A stretch of 64,000 nt of DNA from Sphingobacterium sp. ML3W. Lineage in GTDB: Bacteria > Bacteroidota > Bacteroidia > Sphingobacteriales > Sphingobacteriaceae. Position numbers and translations under genes: made by a program. Position 1 is the stretch's first letter. Each line of letters begins with the position of its first letter. Location: assembly GCF_029542085.1 (NCBI RefSeq), contig NZ_CP107036.1, positions 6,386,001 to 6,450,000 of the forward strand, read 5' to 3'. The notes under the pieces were generated by a model. The model saw only the letters and a list, made by a program, of their open reading frames with translations, had not been told where the DNA came from and did no database searches. Shown here in pieces: positions 53,288 to 61,430 of the stretch.

Positions 53288-54697
53288 TTACCGCCTTTCC
53301 TGATAAACACCTACCTCATTCAGGACTACACGCTCTTTTTCGGGCCGGATACTCAAGCGTAATTTTTGCCCCAATACTTCTTCAAAGCGAAAGATCTTGA
53401 TACGCCCCTGTATAATCGGACTCGCCGCAAGGGGAGTCCATTTTCCATCTTTCAAATAACTCAGACTATAGGCGGAGGGATTGTCCTTGCCTTCGGTAAT
53501 GACAACGCTGTTGAAGTTTTTGCTGCGTTCAAAATCTAGTTCATACCAGATCTCCCCTTTGGTAGAGGGATTGGATACCCATGCGCTGCCGAAATTGTCA
53601 TCATTAGCGAAATCCATAATACTCATATCTTCACCCCAACTGCTATTGGAAGGAAGCTGCCTAGCGATGTTATGATCCACAATCGGAGCCTGGTAACTTG
53701 GTAAAGCTTTGTAGTTGGGTGTTTTCTTGTATAGTGCTCCGATGGTTTTTAGCGCTTCCAAAGCGTTTTGATCCATCAGACCGTCGCTGTTGGGTGCGAC
53801 ATTGAGCATAAAGTTGCAATAGGCATCGTTGTAGGGAATGACGAATTTCTCTACGAGTTCCTTCACATCTTTTACCGGCGTCGTAGGAAAGGATGTTTTC
53901 CAGAACCAGCTTTGTTGTAGCGGCAAACAGGCCATTGCCGGCAACTTATTATGTTCTTTGGAGATAAACTGTCCCGCCCCCTGTTCGTAAGATTTGATAT
54001 CTGTGTAAAATAGCGCATCCCCAGGATATTTTGCCGAATTGAGATCCATCAATAGGCACTTGGGCTGTAGGGACTTGACCAGATAATAGATGTCGTCAAA
54101 AGGGACGTCATCATACGAGATACGTGACCAAGGGGCATCCCAGCCGTCGATTACCAAAGCATCTATCTCACCATATTGCGTCAACAATTCGGTCAGCTGA
54201 TCTTTGATCAACTGGATGTGGGTTTTGGTGATGGTATGTGGACGTATCCCCTGATGTATGTCCAGGATGGAATAATAGAGCATGACACGCAGACCATTTT
54301 TACGGAAGGCTTCTGTAAATTCCTTGACTACATCGCGGTGCAATGGAGTGTTCATCACATTGTAATCGGTGGTTTTTGTGTTCCAGATCGGAAAACCGCT
54401 GTGATGTTTTGTCGTTAGACAACCATAGGTCATGTTGGCCGACTTGGCTGCCTTGGCCCATTGGCCGGCATTGAGCTTTGGGGATTTGAAAAGCTCAAGT
54501 GGTGCATTTGGATCGGACCAATCCTGCTCCATAAAGGTGGGCATGCCATAATGAATAAACATTCCGAACCCCAGATTGACAAAATCAAGCTGGCTCTGTT
54601 CAAGTACTTTCTTTGAGAAATTTGACTGTGCATATACGATATTGCTCAGCAACAGGTAACATAAGCCGTAAAGTAAGGTCTGTGAAATTTTGGACAT
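53288..54697 (-). CDS. GH29 alpha-L-fucosidase with C-terminal F5/8-type domain
   Basis: A 469-residue secreted glycosidase with a signal peptide (ends IVYAQ). The GH29 barrel shows GFGMFIHYGMPTFMEQDW, the KHH motif at 97-99 (LTTKHHSGFPIWNTKTTDYN) and the likely nucleophile Asp184 in ALVIDGWDAPW. The substrate-strand LNVAPNSDGLMDQNALE follows. A C-terminal beta-sandwich of the discoidin (F5/8 C) type (about 345-469; WYELDFERSKNFNSVVITEG) is probably a carbohydrate-binding module. It would remove terminal alpha-linked fucose in the periplasm. Divergent from the histidine kinase gene at 54828. Confidence 0.92.
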   Translation of the reverse strand: MSKISQTLLYGLCYLLLSNIVYAQSNFSKKVLEQSQLDFVNLGFGMFIHYGMPTFMEQDWSDPNAPLELFKSPKLNAGQWAKAAKSANMTYGCLTTKHHSGFPIWNTKTTDYNVMNTPLHRDVVKEFTEAFRKNGLRVMLYYSILDIHQGIRPHTITKTHIQLIKDQLTELLTQYGEIDALVIDGWDAPWSRISYDDVPFDDIYYLVKSLQPKCLLMDLNSAKYPGDALFYTDIKSYEQGAGQFISKEHNKLPAMACLPLQQSWFWKTSFPTTPVKDVKELVEKFVIPYNDAYCNFMLNVAPNSDGLMDQNALEALKTIGALYKKTPNYKALPSYQAPIVDHNIARQLPSNSSWGEDMSIMDFANDDNFGSAWVSNPSTKGEIWYELDFERSKNFNSVVITEGKDNPSAYSLSYLKDGKWTPLAASPIIQGRIKIFRFEEVLGQKLRLSIRPEKERVVLNEVGVYQERR

Positions 54698-54749
54698 AAT
54701 TTGCTAATTTGTTAGCTAGTAAAGATACGGTGCAATAGCATACACTGTG

Positions 54750-54789
54750 CTTAACGGAAACCTAACGAATGCCTAATAAAAGGTTAATA
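54750..54789. promoter_or_regulatory. Four direct repeats at exact 11-bp spacing
   Basis: CTTAACG (54750), CCTAACG (54761), CCTAATA (54772) and GTTAATA (54783) follow at 11, 11 and 11 bp, consensus YYTAAYR. They lie in the 130-bp region between the divergent fucosidase and histidine kinase genes. Repeats of one helical turn are the usual target of OmpR-family response regulators, here probably the one at 56215. Confidence 0.6.
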
Positions 54790-54827
54790 GCTATTCCGAA
54801 TAGATAAATAGATGTTATTTTTAACAG

Positions 54828-56246
54828 ATGAACAGCGCCGATAGAAATATATACCCTTGGGCATTTGGTACCAGCTTCCTAATCCTGACTGTACTAATCG
54901 GCTTTCTGATATTTAAGACCTATCAGCTCGAAGACAAGAACTATCAGATCGGACAGCTCAATTTGGTCCAGAATGCCTATGGTACAGCCATTATGGATGA
55001 CAAGATCTTTCCGGGAGGAGATGCCGTATTTCAAACGGAACTGGTGCCTTACCTGAACACCTGGTTTAAGAAAGTGACAGATAAGTCGCCCGATGCAGTA
55101 CAGTATGGTGAGACCCGAATGGAATTATTTCTTAAAACTATGCGTACGAAACAGTCCTTGGACAGTATCTTTAAGCAAATCGTACAGCAACAACAGCTCG
55201 ATCCTACACTCATTTACATGTTCCATTTCGATAAGTTGGAACTTTACAACGTAAAAGACAGCACATGGAAGACCTTTTATGAAAGCTCCAGCGACAATCG
55301 AGCGGGCGCTATCAGTGGCTCGCTCAGGAAGACCTCGCTCAACAATAGGGTATTCCAGCTGGCGGTCAGTGATAAGGAGCCCATACCTTATCGCTTTACC
55401 TATAGTCTCTATGTGGATTATGAAAACCGGAACTGGCGGATTATTCAGCAAATGGCACCCGTATTTTTGCTTTCCTTGGCCTGTATTGCTGTTATCGTAC
55501 TGCTGAGTTTTCGAACATACAAAAACTGGGTCAACCAACGTAAGCTGGCCGATCTGAAAACGAGTTTCTTAAACCACATGCGGCATGAATTTAATACTCC
55601 TTTGACAACAATCCTGGTCAGTGCACATAGCTTGATCGACAGGGACGCTAGTCTGGATAATAAAGAAGTGATACAATTGGGACGGATTGTGGAACGACAG
55701 GCTAAAAGGCTCCGCGATTATTTTGAGCAGGTAATGGGATCTGTTGCATTACAAGAACAGCAGGCTAAAATCATACAGGCCCCTGTCGACTTATTGACAA
55801 CGGAGATCCTGGATGAATTGTGTCTTCGTTATCAAGGGGAGATTGAAATTGAATATGTGCCACTGGAGCCTGGGATTTCACTACAGCTGGATGAATCCTA
55901 CTATTTTTCTATTTTGGATAATATGGTCTCCAATGCCATCAAATTTAACGATCAGGTCCACAAGACTATTCGATTGACTTGGGAGAAGCGGGCAGATGTA
56001 TATTGTCTTAAAATCGAGGACAATGGAAGTGGGATTGCCCCGTCGGACCGGGACGCGCTGTTTACAGCATTCTATCGTGGACAGTCTTCGGTTGGCAAGC
56101 CAGGGCTTGGATTGGGATTATACTATGTGAAATCTTGTTTGGATCGGTTGGGATGGACAATTCGCATCGAAAACAGCCTAAGTGGCGGTACTATTTTTTA
56201 TATTTACATGGACAATGGGTCTTTCAATAGCAAAAAACAGGATTGA
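54828..56246 (+). CDS. Sensor histidine kinase
   Basis: A 472-residue membrane kinase. The first helix is at about 12-30 (FGTSFLILTVLIGFLIFKTY), a periplasmic sensor spans about 31-210 and the second helix is at about 212-232 (PVFLLSLACIAVIVLLSF). The cytoplasmic part has the H-box LNHMRHEFNTPLTTILVSAH, the N-box NMVSNAIKFND and G-boxes DNGSGIA and GLGLGLYYV. It lacks an evident HAMP domain. The response regulator start lies 32 bp inside its 3' end. Position next to the glycosidase gene suggests a link to glycan use. Confidence 0.93.
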   Translation: MNSADRNIYPWAFGTSFLILTVLIGFLIFKTYQLEDKNYQIGQLNLVQNAYGTAIMDDKIFPGGDAVFQTELVPYLNTWFKKVTDKSPDAVQYGETRMELFLKTMRTKQSLDSIFKQIVQQQQLDPTLIYMFHFDKLELYNVKDSTWKTFYESSSDNRAGAISGSLRKTSLNNRVFQLAVSDKEPIPYRFTYSLYVDYENRNWRIIQQMAPVFLLSLACIAVIVLLSFRTYKNWVNQRKLADLKTSFLNHMRHEFNTPLTTILVSAHSLIDRDASLDNKEVIQLGRIVERQAKRLRDYFEQVMGSVALQEQQAKIIQAPVDLLTTEILDELCLRYQGEIEIEYVPLEPGISLQLDESYYFSILDNMVSNAIKFNDQVHKTIRLTWEKRADVYCLKIEDNGSGIAPSDRDALFTAFYRGQSSVGKPGLGLGLYYVKSCLDRLGWTIRIENSLSGGTIFYIYMDNGSFNSKKQD

Positions 56247-56925
56247 TATTCTTTTGATCGAAGATGAACCTGATCTGGGGGAGGTTTTCTCGCGCTATCT
56301 CCGGTACAAGGGATTTACGGTGATATGGGAATGTACTGCCAAAGGAGGGTTGGAAACCCTTCGGGAATACATCGCCAAATTGGTGATTATCGATGTGCAA
56401 TTACCGGATGGAAATGGTTTCGATCTGGCCCAGGAGATCTTGCGGCTTAGAGCCGGGCAGCCGATTTTCTTTTTGACGGCCCTGCATGAGCGTACATCGC
56501 GTCTAAAGGGACTCTCGTTGGGTGCAGTTGATTATATCGCCAAACCCTTTGACATGGATGAAATATTGCTCAAGATCCGCAATTTATTGGCTGTGGCCTC
56601 GGCTCCCGAAATAGCGCCCGAACGTAGGCTACAGATCGGTCAGCTGTCGCTGGATATGGAGCGCCATAGCTTGACTGATAGGCAGGGCAAAGCGCAAAAG
56701 TTGACTGTCCGCGAAGCGGAATTATTGCGCCATCTGATTCTTAATAAAAACTTATTGGTCAATAAGAAGGATCTCTTATTGTTATTTTGGGGAAATACGG
56801 ACTTCTTTAATGGTAAAAGCCTAGAGGTTTTTATCTCACGTATCCGTAAATTGCTCCAGCTCGATAATAAACTCCATATTGAAAGTATCTATGGTGCGGG
56901 TTATATTTTACACGAAAATAATTAG
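56215..56925 (+). CDS. OmpR-family response regulator
   Basis: A 236-residue response regulator with ATG at 56215 (MGLSIAKNRIDILLIEDEPD); an upstream GTG at 56182 is rejected because it adds residues not typical of receiver domains. Phosphoacceptor Asp60 (LVIIDVQLPDGNG), acidic pair Glu16/Asp17 and Lys in YIAKPFDMDEI are present. The winged-helix part (about 145-236; KLTVREAELLRHLILNKNLL, LEVFISRIRKLLQ, IESIYGAGYIL) binds DNA. Overlaps the kinase by 32 bp. Probable target is the 11-bp repeat box at 54750. Confidence 0.93.
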   Translation: MGLSIAKNRIDILLIEDEPDLGEVFSRYLRYKGFTVIWECTAKGGLETLREYIAKLVIIDVQLPDGNGFDLAQEILRLRAGQPIFFLTALHERTSRLKGLSLGAVDYIAKPFDMDEILLKIRNLLAVASAPEIAPERRLQIGQLSLDMERHSLTDRQGKAQKLTVREAELLRHLILNKNLLVNKKDLLLLFWGNTDFFNGKSLEVFISRIRKLLQLDNKLHIESIYGAGYILHENN

Positions 56926-56940
56926 GCTTAACGAATTGCT

Positions 56941-57525
56941 ATGCTATACGAAAATATCCTTAGGAATGTATCAAAGTGCATAACCTTGACAGATGAGGAG
57001 ACTGAACGGTTCACCGATCTGCTGACCTTACGGAAGGAACCCAAGAAAACGATGCTTCTGCAGGAGGGGGAAGTCTGCCAGTTTGAGGGATATCTTCAGA
57101 AAGGCTGTGTACGTATTTTTTATCTTGATGAAAATGGTTTTGAGGTGACCTTGGCCTTTGCGGTCGAAGACTGGTGGATCAGTGATATCGCCTCCTTTCA
57201 TTACCATACACCTTCGAGTCTGTATATGGAAACATTGGAAGAATGTGAATTTTTGATGCTGACACCTGAGACTAAAGAGAAATTACTGGAGACAATACCG
57301 AAATTTGAACGTGTCTTTCGTATGTTGGTACAACGTAGACTTGCGGTATTGCAAAATAGACTGATCCATACCATGGCGAAACCTGCGGCTGAACGCTATC
57401 TTGAATTTATCGACTTGTATCCCACAATATCACAACGGGTACCGCAATATTATATCGCGTCTTACCTCGGTGTTTCGCCCGAATTTGTCAGTATCATCCG
57501 CAAGCGGCTCGCCGCAAAAAAGTAG
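56941..57525 (+). CDS. Crp/Fnr-family cyclic-nucleotide-binding regulator
   Basis: A 194-residue regulator of the CRP superfamily with a cNMP-binding beta roll (about 20-130; LLQEGEVCQFEGYLQKGCVR, IFYLDENGFEVTLAFAVEDW) and a C-terminal region after the dimer helix (MAKPAAERYLEFIDLYPTIS, then YIASYLGVSPEFVSIIRKRL). The WWISDIASF stretch is typical of the Bacteroidota members that lack a full cAMP site. It follows the response regulator by 15 bp and may be cotranscribed with it. Ligand unknown. Confidence 0.88.
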   Translation: MLYENILRNVSKCITLTDEETERFTDLLTLRKEPKKTMLLQEGEVCQFEGYLQKGCVRIFYLDENGFEVTLAFAVEDWWISDIASFHYHTPSSLYMETLEECEFLMLTPETKEKLLETIPKFERVFRMLVQRRLAVLQNRLIHTMAKPAAERYLEFIDLYPTISQRVPQYYIASYLGVSPEFVSIIRKRLAAKK

Positions 57526-57552
57526 TTGTCAACCTATCAAAGAAAAGTGATT

Positions 57553-58368
57553 ATGAGTATCGAAGAAAAAGATTTTGGAAAGGCTTTTTTGTATTCTTGT
57601 TACGTAGATAAGGCCTTTGGTCATGAACAGTTTATTCCCGAACATGTGGTGATGTTCCAGATATCCGGGGAAACACACTTTGACCATGAAAAGGGAAAGC
57701 TGGTGACAAAGGAAGGGCAGCTACTGATTGCCCGAAGAAATCAATTGGCAAAGGCATTCAAATACCCATCGAAAAATGCGGACTATCAGTCTATCGCAAT
57801 CTTGCTCCACACCGACCGGCTCAAGAAGTATGCGTTGGATCATCAGCTCTCTTCGGATAAAAAGCAGTCGGCAGACACCAATATTCTCCTTGAAGGCGAT
57901 GCGTTTATCAAAAGTTATTTTGAGTCGCTAGCACCCTATGCGGAAGCTTCGGATCGAGTCAGCCCGCAAATGGAGACTATCAAAATATACGAATTGACCA
58001 CTTTACTATTGGAAAGATATCCCTCGTTAAAGGATTTGCTGTTTGATTTCTCCGAACCCTTTAAGATTGACCTGGAGGAATTTATGTTAAAAAATTATAA
58101 GTATAATGTTCCTTTGGAGAATTTTGCCAAATTATCCGGTCGTAGCCTGGCGAGTTTTAAACGTGATTTTGAAAAAATATTCCGCACCTCGCCCCGGAAA
58201 TGGCTACAGGAGAAACGTCTTTCCGAGGCGTACTATCTGATTGAGAATAAGCGGAAAAGACCCGTGGATATTTACCTTGATCTTGGTTTTGAAAACCTCT
58301 CTCATTTTTATGCTTCCTTCAAAGAGAAATTTGGAATAACGCCGGCGACAATTAATTCCATTGCTTAA
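57553..58368 (+). CDS. AraC family transcriptional regulator
   Basis: A 271-residue regulator. The ATG at 57553 is preferred over a TTG at 57526, which lies right after the Crp-like stop; an AAAG ribosome site precedes the ATG. The N-terminal part is a cupin-like sensor (VVMFQISGETHFDHEKGKLV), and the C-terminal HTH_18 is at about 185-265 (VPLENFAKLSGRSLASFKRD, FEKIFRTSPRKWLQEKRLSE, DLGFENLSHFYASFKEKFG). It ends directly against the convergent MBL-hydrolase gene with no gap. Confidence 0.92.
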   Translation: MSIEEKDFGKAFLYSCYVDKAFGHEQFIPEHVVMFQISGETHFDHEKGKLVTKEGQLLIARRNQLAKAFKYPSKNADYQSIAILLHTDRLKKYALDHQLSSDKKQSADTNILLEGDAFIKSYFESLAPYAEASDRVSPQMETIKIYELTTLLLERYPSLKDLLFDFSEPFKIDLEEFMLKNYKYNVPLENFAKLSGRSLASFKRDFEKIFRTSPRKWLQEKRLSEAYYLIENKRKRPVDIYLDLGFENLSHFYASFKEKFGITPATINSIA

Positions 58369-59493
58369 TCAGTTTTTCCACCAGTAGTTGGGGCCATTGT
58401 GGGTATCATCCAGATCAACTACTTCACCGATACGGGGGGTAAGCAGGGCTTGTTGCTGTTTGGATGCTTCTTTGGAAATACGCTCCAAGGGTTCGTACCA
58501 GGCATGGTTGGCAAGGACAAATTTGGAGGAGTGAACAGGTAATAATTTTGCGGCCTGTAAATCTTTTGCCGCCTGTACCACTTCTTCGGGCATCATGTGG
58601 ATGTATTTCCAACTCAGGTCATATTGTCCATTTTCGAGTATGGCCAAATCAAATGGGCCTAGTTTATCGCCGATTTCTTTAAAATGGCTGTCATAACCAC
58701 TGTCTCCACCCAGGTACAGTTTCAGGCTCGGCGTCTCCAAGACATAGGAGGCCCAAAGTGTATTGGCCGACCAAATGCTGCGACCTGAAAAGTGTCTTGC
58801 CGGTGTGACCGTTACATGAAATCCATTTCCTAGATCCACCTGATCCCACCAATCTTTTTCGATAATCTGATCGTTGCGGTAGCCCCAATACTCCAAATGT
58901 TCACCTACACCAAGTCCAACGATTATCTTGCCGACTCGGGGTTGCAGTGCTTTGAGTGTTTTGTAATCCATATGATCGTAGTGATCATGGGAAATAAATA
59001 GGTAATCGATGGCCGGAAGTGCATCCGCTGTTGTTACATTAGTGCCCGCAAAGGCTTTGCCACTGCCCGGTATAGGCGATATGCTGCCGCTTAGTACCGG
59101 ATCGACAAGGATAGTTTTCCCGTCGGCACGCAACAGATAGGAGGAGTGCCCCAGCCAAACCAAACCATGGGATCTGGTAAAAAGACTGTCCCAATTGACT
59201 GGAACCGAAGGGATCTTATGTTTGGGACTGGTCTCAGCTGATCGTTTGAAGAAATAATCGGAAAGGGCTACCGTCCAGCTTTGTGTCAGCTGTGGTGTTG
59301 GGCTGCTGTTGCGAAATTTTCCATCCTTGAATTGCTTCGATTGTTCGATACGTTTAAGCCTTTCGCCTGAGGGTCTTTTGCCAAATTGGGGATGCATCAT
59401 ATAGCTGCTGATTAATCCGATGAGAACAACAAGCGTTAGGGCTGACCATTTCAAAAATCGGAAGAAACCTGTGGCTTTGTGCTTTGTTTTCAT
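58369..59493 (-). CDS. MBL-fold metal-dependent hydrolase, membrane-anchored
   Basis: A 374-residue metallo-beta-lactamase-fold protein of the RomA/NAPE-PLD-like group. An N-terminal membrane segment (about 14-33, LKWSALTLVVLIGLISSYMM) anchors it. The metal motif HxHxDH is FISHDHYDHMD, further ligands are His in TPARHFSGRS, Asp in LGGDSGYDSHF and His in LPVHSSKFVLA. Homologues hydrolyse phosphodiesters or lipids such as N-acylphosphatidylethanolamine; the substrate here is not known. Its stop abuts the AraC-family gene's stop. Confidence 0.9.
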   Translation of the reverse strand: MKTKHKATGFFRFLKWSALTLVVLIGLISSYMMHPQFGKRPSGERLKRIEQSKQFKDGKFRNSSPTPQLTQSWTVALSDYFFKRSAETSPKHKIPSVPVNWDSLFTRSHGLVWLGHSSYLLRADGKTILVDPVLSGSISPIPGSGKAFAGTNVTTADALPAIDYLFISHDHYDHMDYKTLKALQPRVGKIIVGLGVGEHLEYWGYRNDQIIEKDWWDQVDLGNGFHVTVTPARHFSGRSIWSANTLWASYVLETPSLKLYLGGDSGYDSHFKEIGDKLGPFDLAILENGQYDLSWKYIHMMPEEVVQAAKDLQAAKLLPVHSSKFVLANHAWYEPLERISKEASKQQQALLTPRIGEVVDLDDTHNGPNYWWKN

Positions 59494-59819
59494 CTTTACT
59501 TGTTTTACAATACAAAAATAGGTAGCCGAGCCATCTTTTGTTTTTGTGTAAAGCTCAATTTTAATGTTCTGTACGGCTCATGATCCTCCGTATGGGTATA
59601 CTACGTTTTTCAAGATTAAGTCACTGTAGATCTATCAGCTGGTTACAGAAGCTGATGAACTCGAGCTGATGGGGTTTTCTGGCTATCTGATATCCTTATC
59701 CTTCTTAATGATATATCAGTTTCATAAGATTTAAAATAAAAGCCTTTGTGATCTGATCGCAAAGGCTTTGTATAAAGATTGACGCCAACTAAAAAAAACT
59801 ATTTTGTTGACCATAAAAG
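59494..59819. other. Intergenic region with terminator
   Basis: About 326 bp between the MBL hydrolase start and the sulfatase stop. The only structure I can defend is the hairpin at 59739-59769 (separate entry). The promoter of the MBL gene should lie near 59500-59560; no clear minus-7 element was seen. Confidence 0.45.
59739..59769 (-). terminator. Terminator of the GH110-sulfatase operon
   Basis: Arms of 15 bp (59739-59753 and 59755-59769) with one mismatch around a single central base, AAAGCCTTTGTGATC against GATCGCAAAGGCTTT. On the minus strand it is followed by TTATTTTAAATC. It starts about 50 bp after the sulfatase stop. Confidence 0.8.
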
Positions 59820-61406
59820 CTATTGGTTAATAGGTTTGAGCTGATCGGGATAGGGGATCTGTTGTCCAGTAGTTTTGTAGGTCGGCAACTGAGCTTTCCA
59901 TGTCCGCAGCTGATTGGAAAGTAGCTTGCTGAGCTCGCTGGTTTTCCCTTTCATTTTGGGAGCAAGGTTATTCAGTTCACCGATATCATCCTGAAGGTTA
60001 TAGAGTTCCAGTTTCCCCTGTTTCATATCGTAAAGTAACTTATAGTCACCTTGGCGTACAGCGGAGAAGAAATTGATACCTGGACCATCGGGAACAGTCC
60101 ATTTATTGGGGACATTCCAGATAAGGGGGCGACTATTCCAACTTTCGTCGTTCTTCCCCGTTAGCAGGTCTGTCAGGTCCTTGCCGTCTGGTTCTTGCTG
60201 TACAAGTTGATACGCTTTTACTTTTGCCATTTGGAGTATCGTCGGAAATAGATCTTCGACCATGACCGGTGCCGAGGTGCTGCTCCCGCTATGTCCGCTG
60301 GCCTGTTTAATTAGCAGTGGAATACGGATGCCACCTTCGTAAAGAGAGCCTTTACCGGCCTTCAGTGGCAGATTTTGGGTATGGGGATCACCCGAACGTG
60401 GCGGGCTGAGACTGAGTCCGCCATTATCGCTCAAAAAGATAATCACTGTATTATCGTATATACCTTTGTCTTTTAAAAACTGAATAATATCACCCATACT
60501 TTTGTCATAGCCTTCCACTAAAGAAGCGTAGGCGGCTTCGGTAGAATCCAGACCACGGTCAAGGTATCGCTGTACAAACCGTGGATCGGGCTGAATCGGG
60601 ACATGGACAGCATAGTTGGAGAAATGAAGGAAAAAGGGTTCTTTGCGGCGAATAGGTTCGGCAAGTGCTTTCAATGCTTCCTGCGTCAATGCTTCGGTCA
60701 GAAAAGTGGATGTACCATGATACTCCATCAGATCCGGAACGGCTTGATAGCTTGCCTTGCCCGGAAGATTTCCGTAGTTCTGCTCCCCATAGTAGTTTTG
60801 TGGATGCCCGGCCGAATGGCCAGCTACGTTGACCATAAAACCCAAATTGAGCGGACTGGCGCCCGGAGTACCAGCTGATCCCCAATGGGCTTTACCGATA
60901 TGGATGGTATAATAACCGTTGGCCTTGAGAATACTTGGAAATGGCGTAGCATAGACCGTGTGGGGAATATTGGGTACGGGGCTCAATCCATTGATATTCC
61001 AGTCCGGCGGATTCAATAACTCATCCTTACTATCTGTGGGTGTATTGGCTTTGGGACTTGTCCAGTTTGTGACCCGGTGATGTGCTGCATTTAAACCTGT
61101 TAGAAAGCTCACACGCGAAGGTGTACACACCGGTGTCGCATAAGCATTGGTAAACTTGACGGCATCTTTGGCCAGTGATTCGATATGTGGCGTATGAAAC
61201 TTCTCGTTAATAGCTGTTTTGGCAGTATAAAATGGTTCGGACATGTCCTGCCAACCCAGGTCATCGACAAAGAATACCACAATATTGGGGCGTTCGATTG
61301 TTCGCCGTTCCTGCGTGCGGCTGACGCTCTGGGCATGGATCCCCGATCCTATACTGCTGCATAGCAACGATAAGATCAATAATTTGTTGTTTCTGAAGGA
61401 TAACAT
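59820..61406 (-). CDS. Sulfatase (formylglycine type)
   Basis: A 528-residue exported arylsulfatase-family enzyme with a signal peptide (ends IHAQ). Metal ligands Asp48/Asp49 lie in FFVDDLGWQDM. The modification motif is CTPSRVSFLTG with Cys94, the residue converted to formylglycine by a maturase. The second metal site is in IFLSDNGGLSLSPP, and the HRVTNW and KAGKGSLYEGGIRIPL stretches are typical. It starts 24 bp after the GH110-type gene, so both are one operon. It would remove sulfate esters from a glycan; the exact linkage is unknown. Needs an anaerobic sulfatase-maturing enzyme or FGE encoded elsewhere. Confidence 0.93.
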   Translation of the reverse strand: MLSFRNNKLLILSLLCSSIGSGIHAQSVSRTQERRTIERPNIVVFFVDDLGWQDMSEPFYTAKTAINEKFHTPHIESLAKDAVKFTNAYATPVCTPSRVSFLTGLNAAHHRVTNWTSPKANTPTDSKDELLNPPDWNINGLSPVPNIPHTVYATPFPSILKANGYYTIHIGKAHWGSAGTPGASPLNLGFMVNVAGHSAGHPQNYYGEQNYGNLPGKASYQAVPDLMEYHGTSTFLTEALTQEALKALAEPIRRKEPFFLHFSNYAVHVPIQPDPRFVQRYLDRGLDSTEAAYASLVEGYDKSMGDIIQFLKDKGIYDNTVIIFLSDNGGLSLSPPRSGDPHTQNLPLKAGKGSLYEGGIRIPLLIKQASGHSGSSTSAPVMVEDLFPTILQMAKVKAYQLVQQEPDGKDLTDLLTGKNDESWNSRPLIWNVPNKWTVPDGPGINFFSAVRQGDYKLLYDMKQGKLELYNLQDDIGELNNLAPKMKGKTSELSKLLSNQLRTWKAQLPTYKTTGQQIPYPDQLKPINQ

Positions 61407-61430
61407 AGCGACAAATGGTTTGCTACTGAT

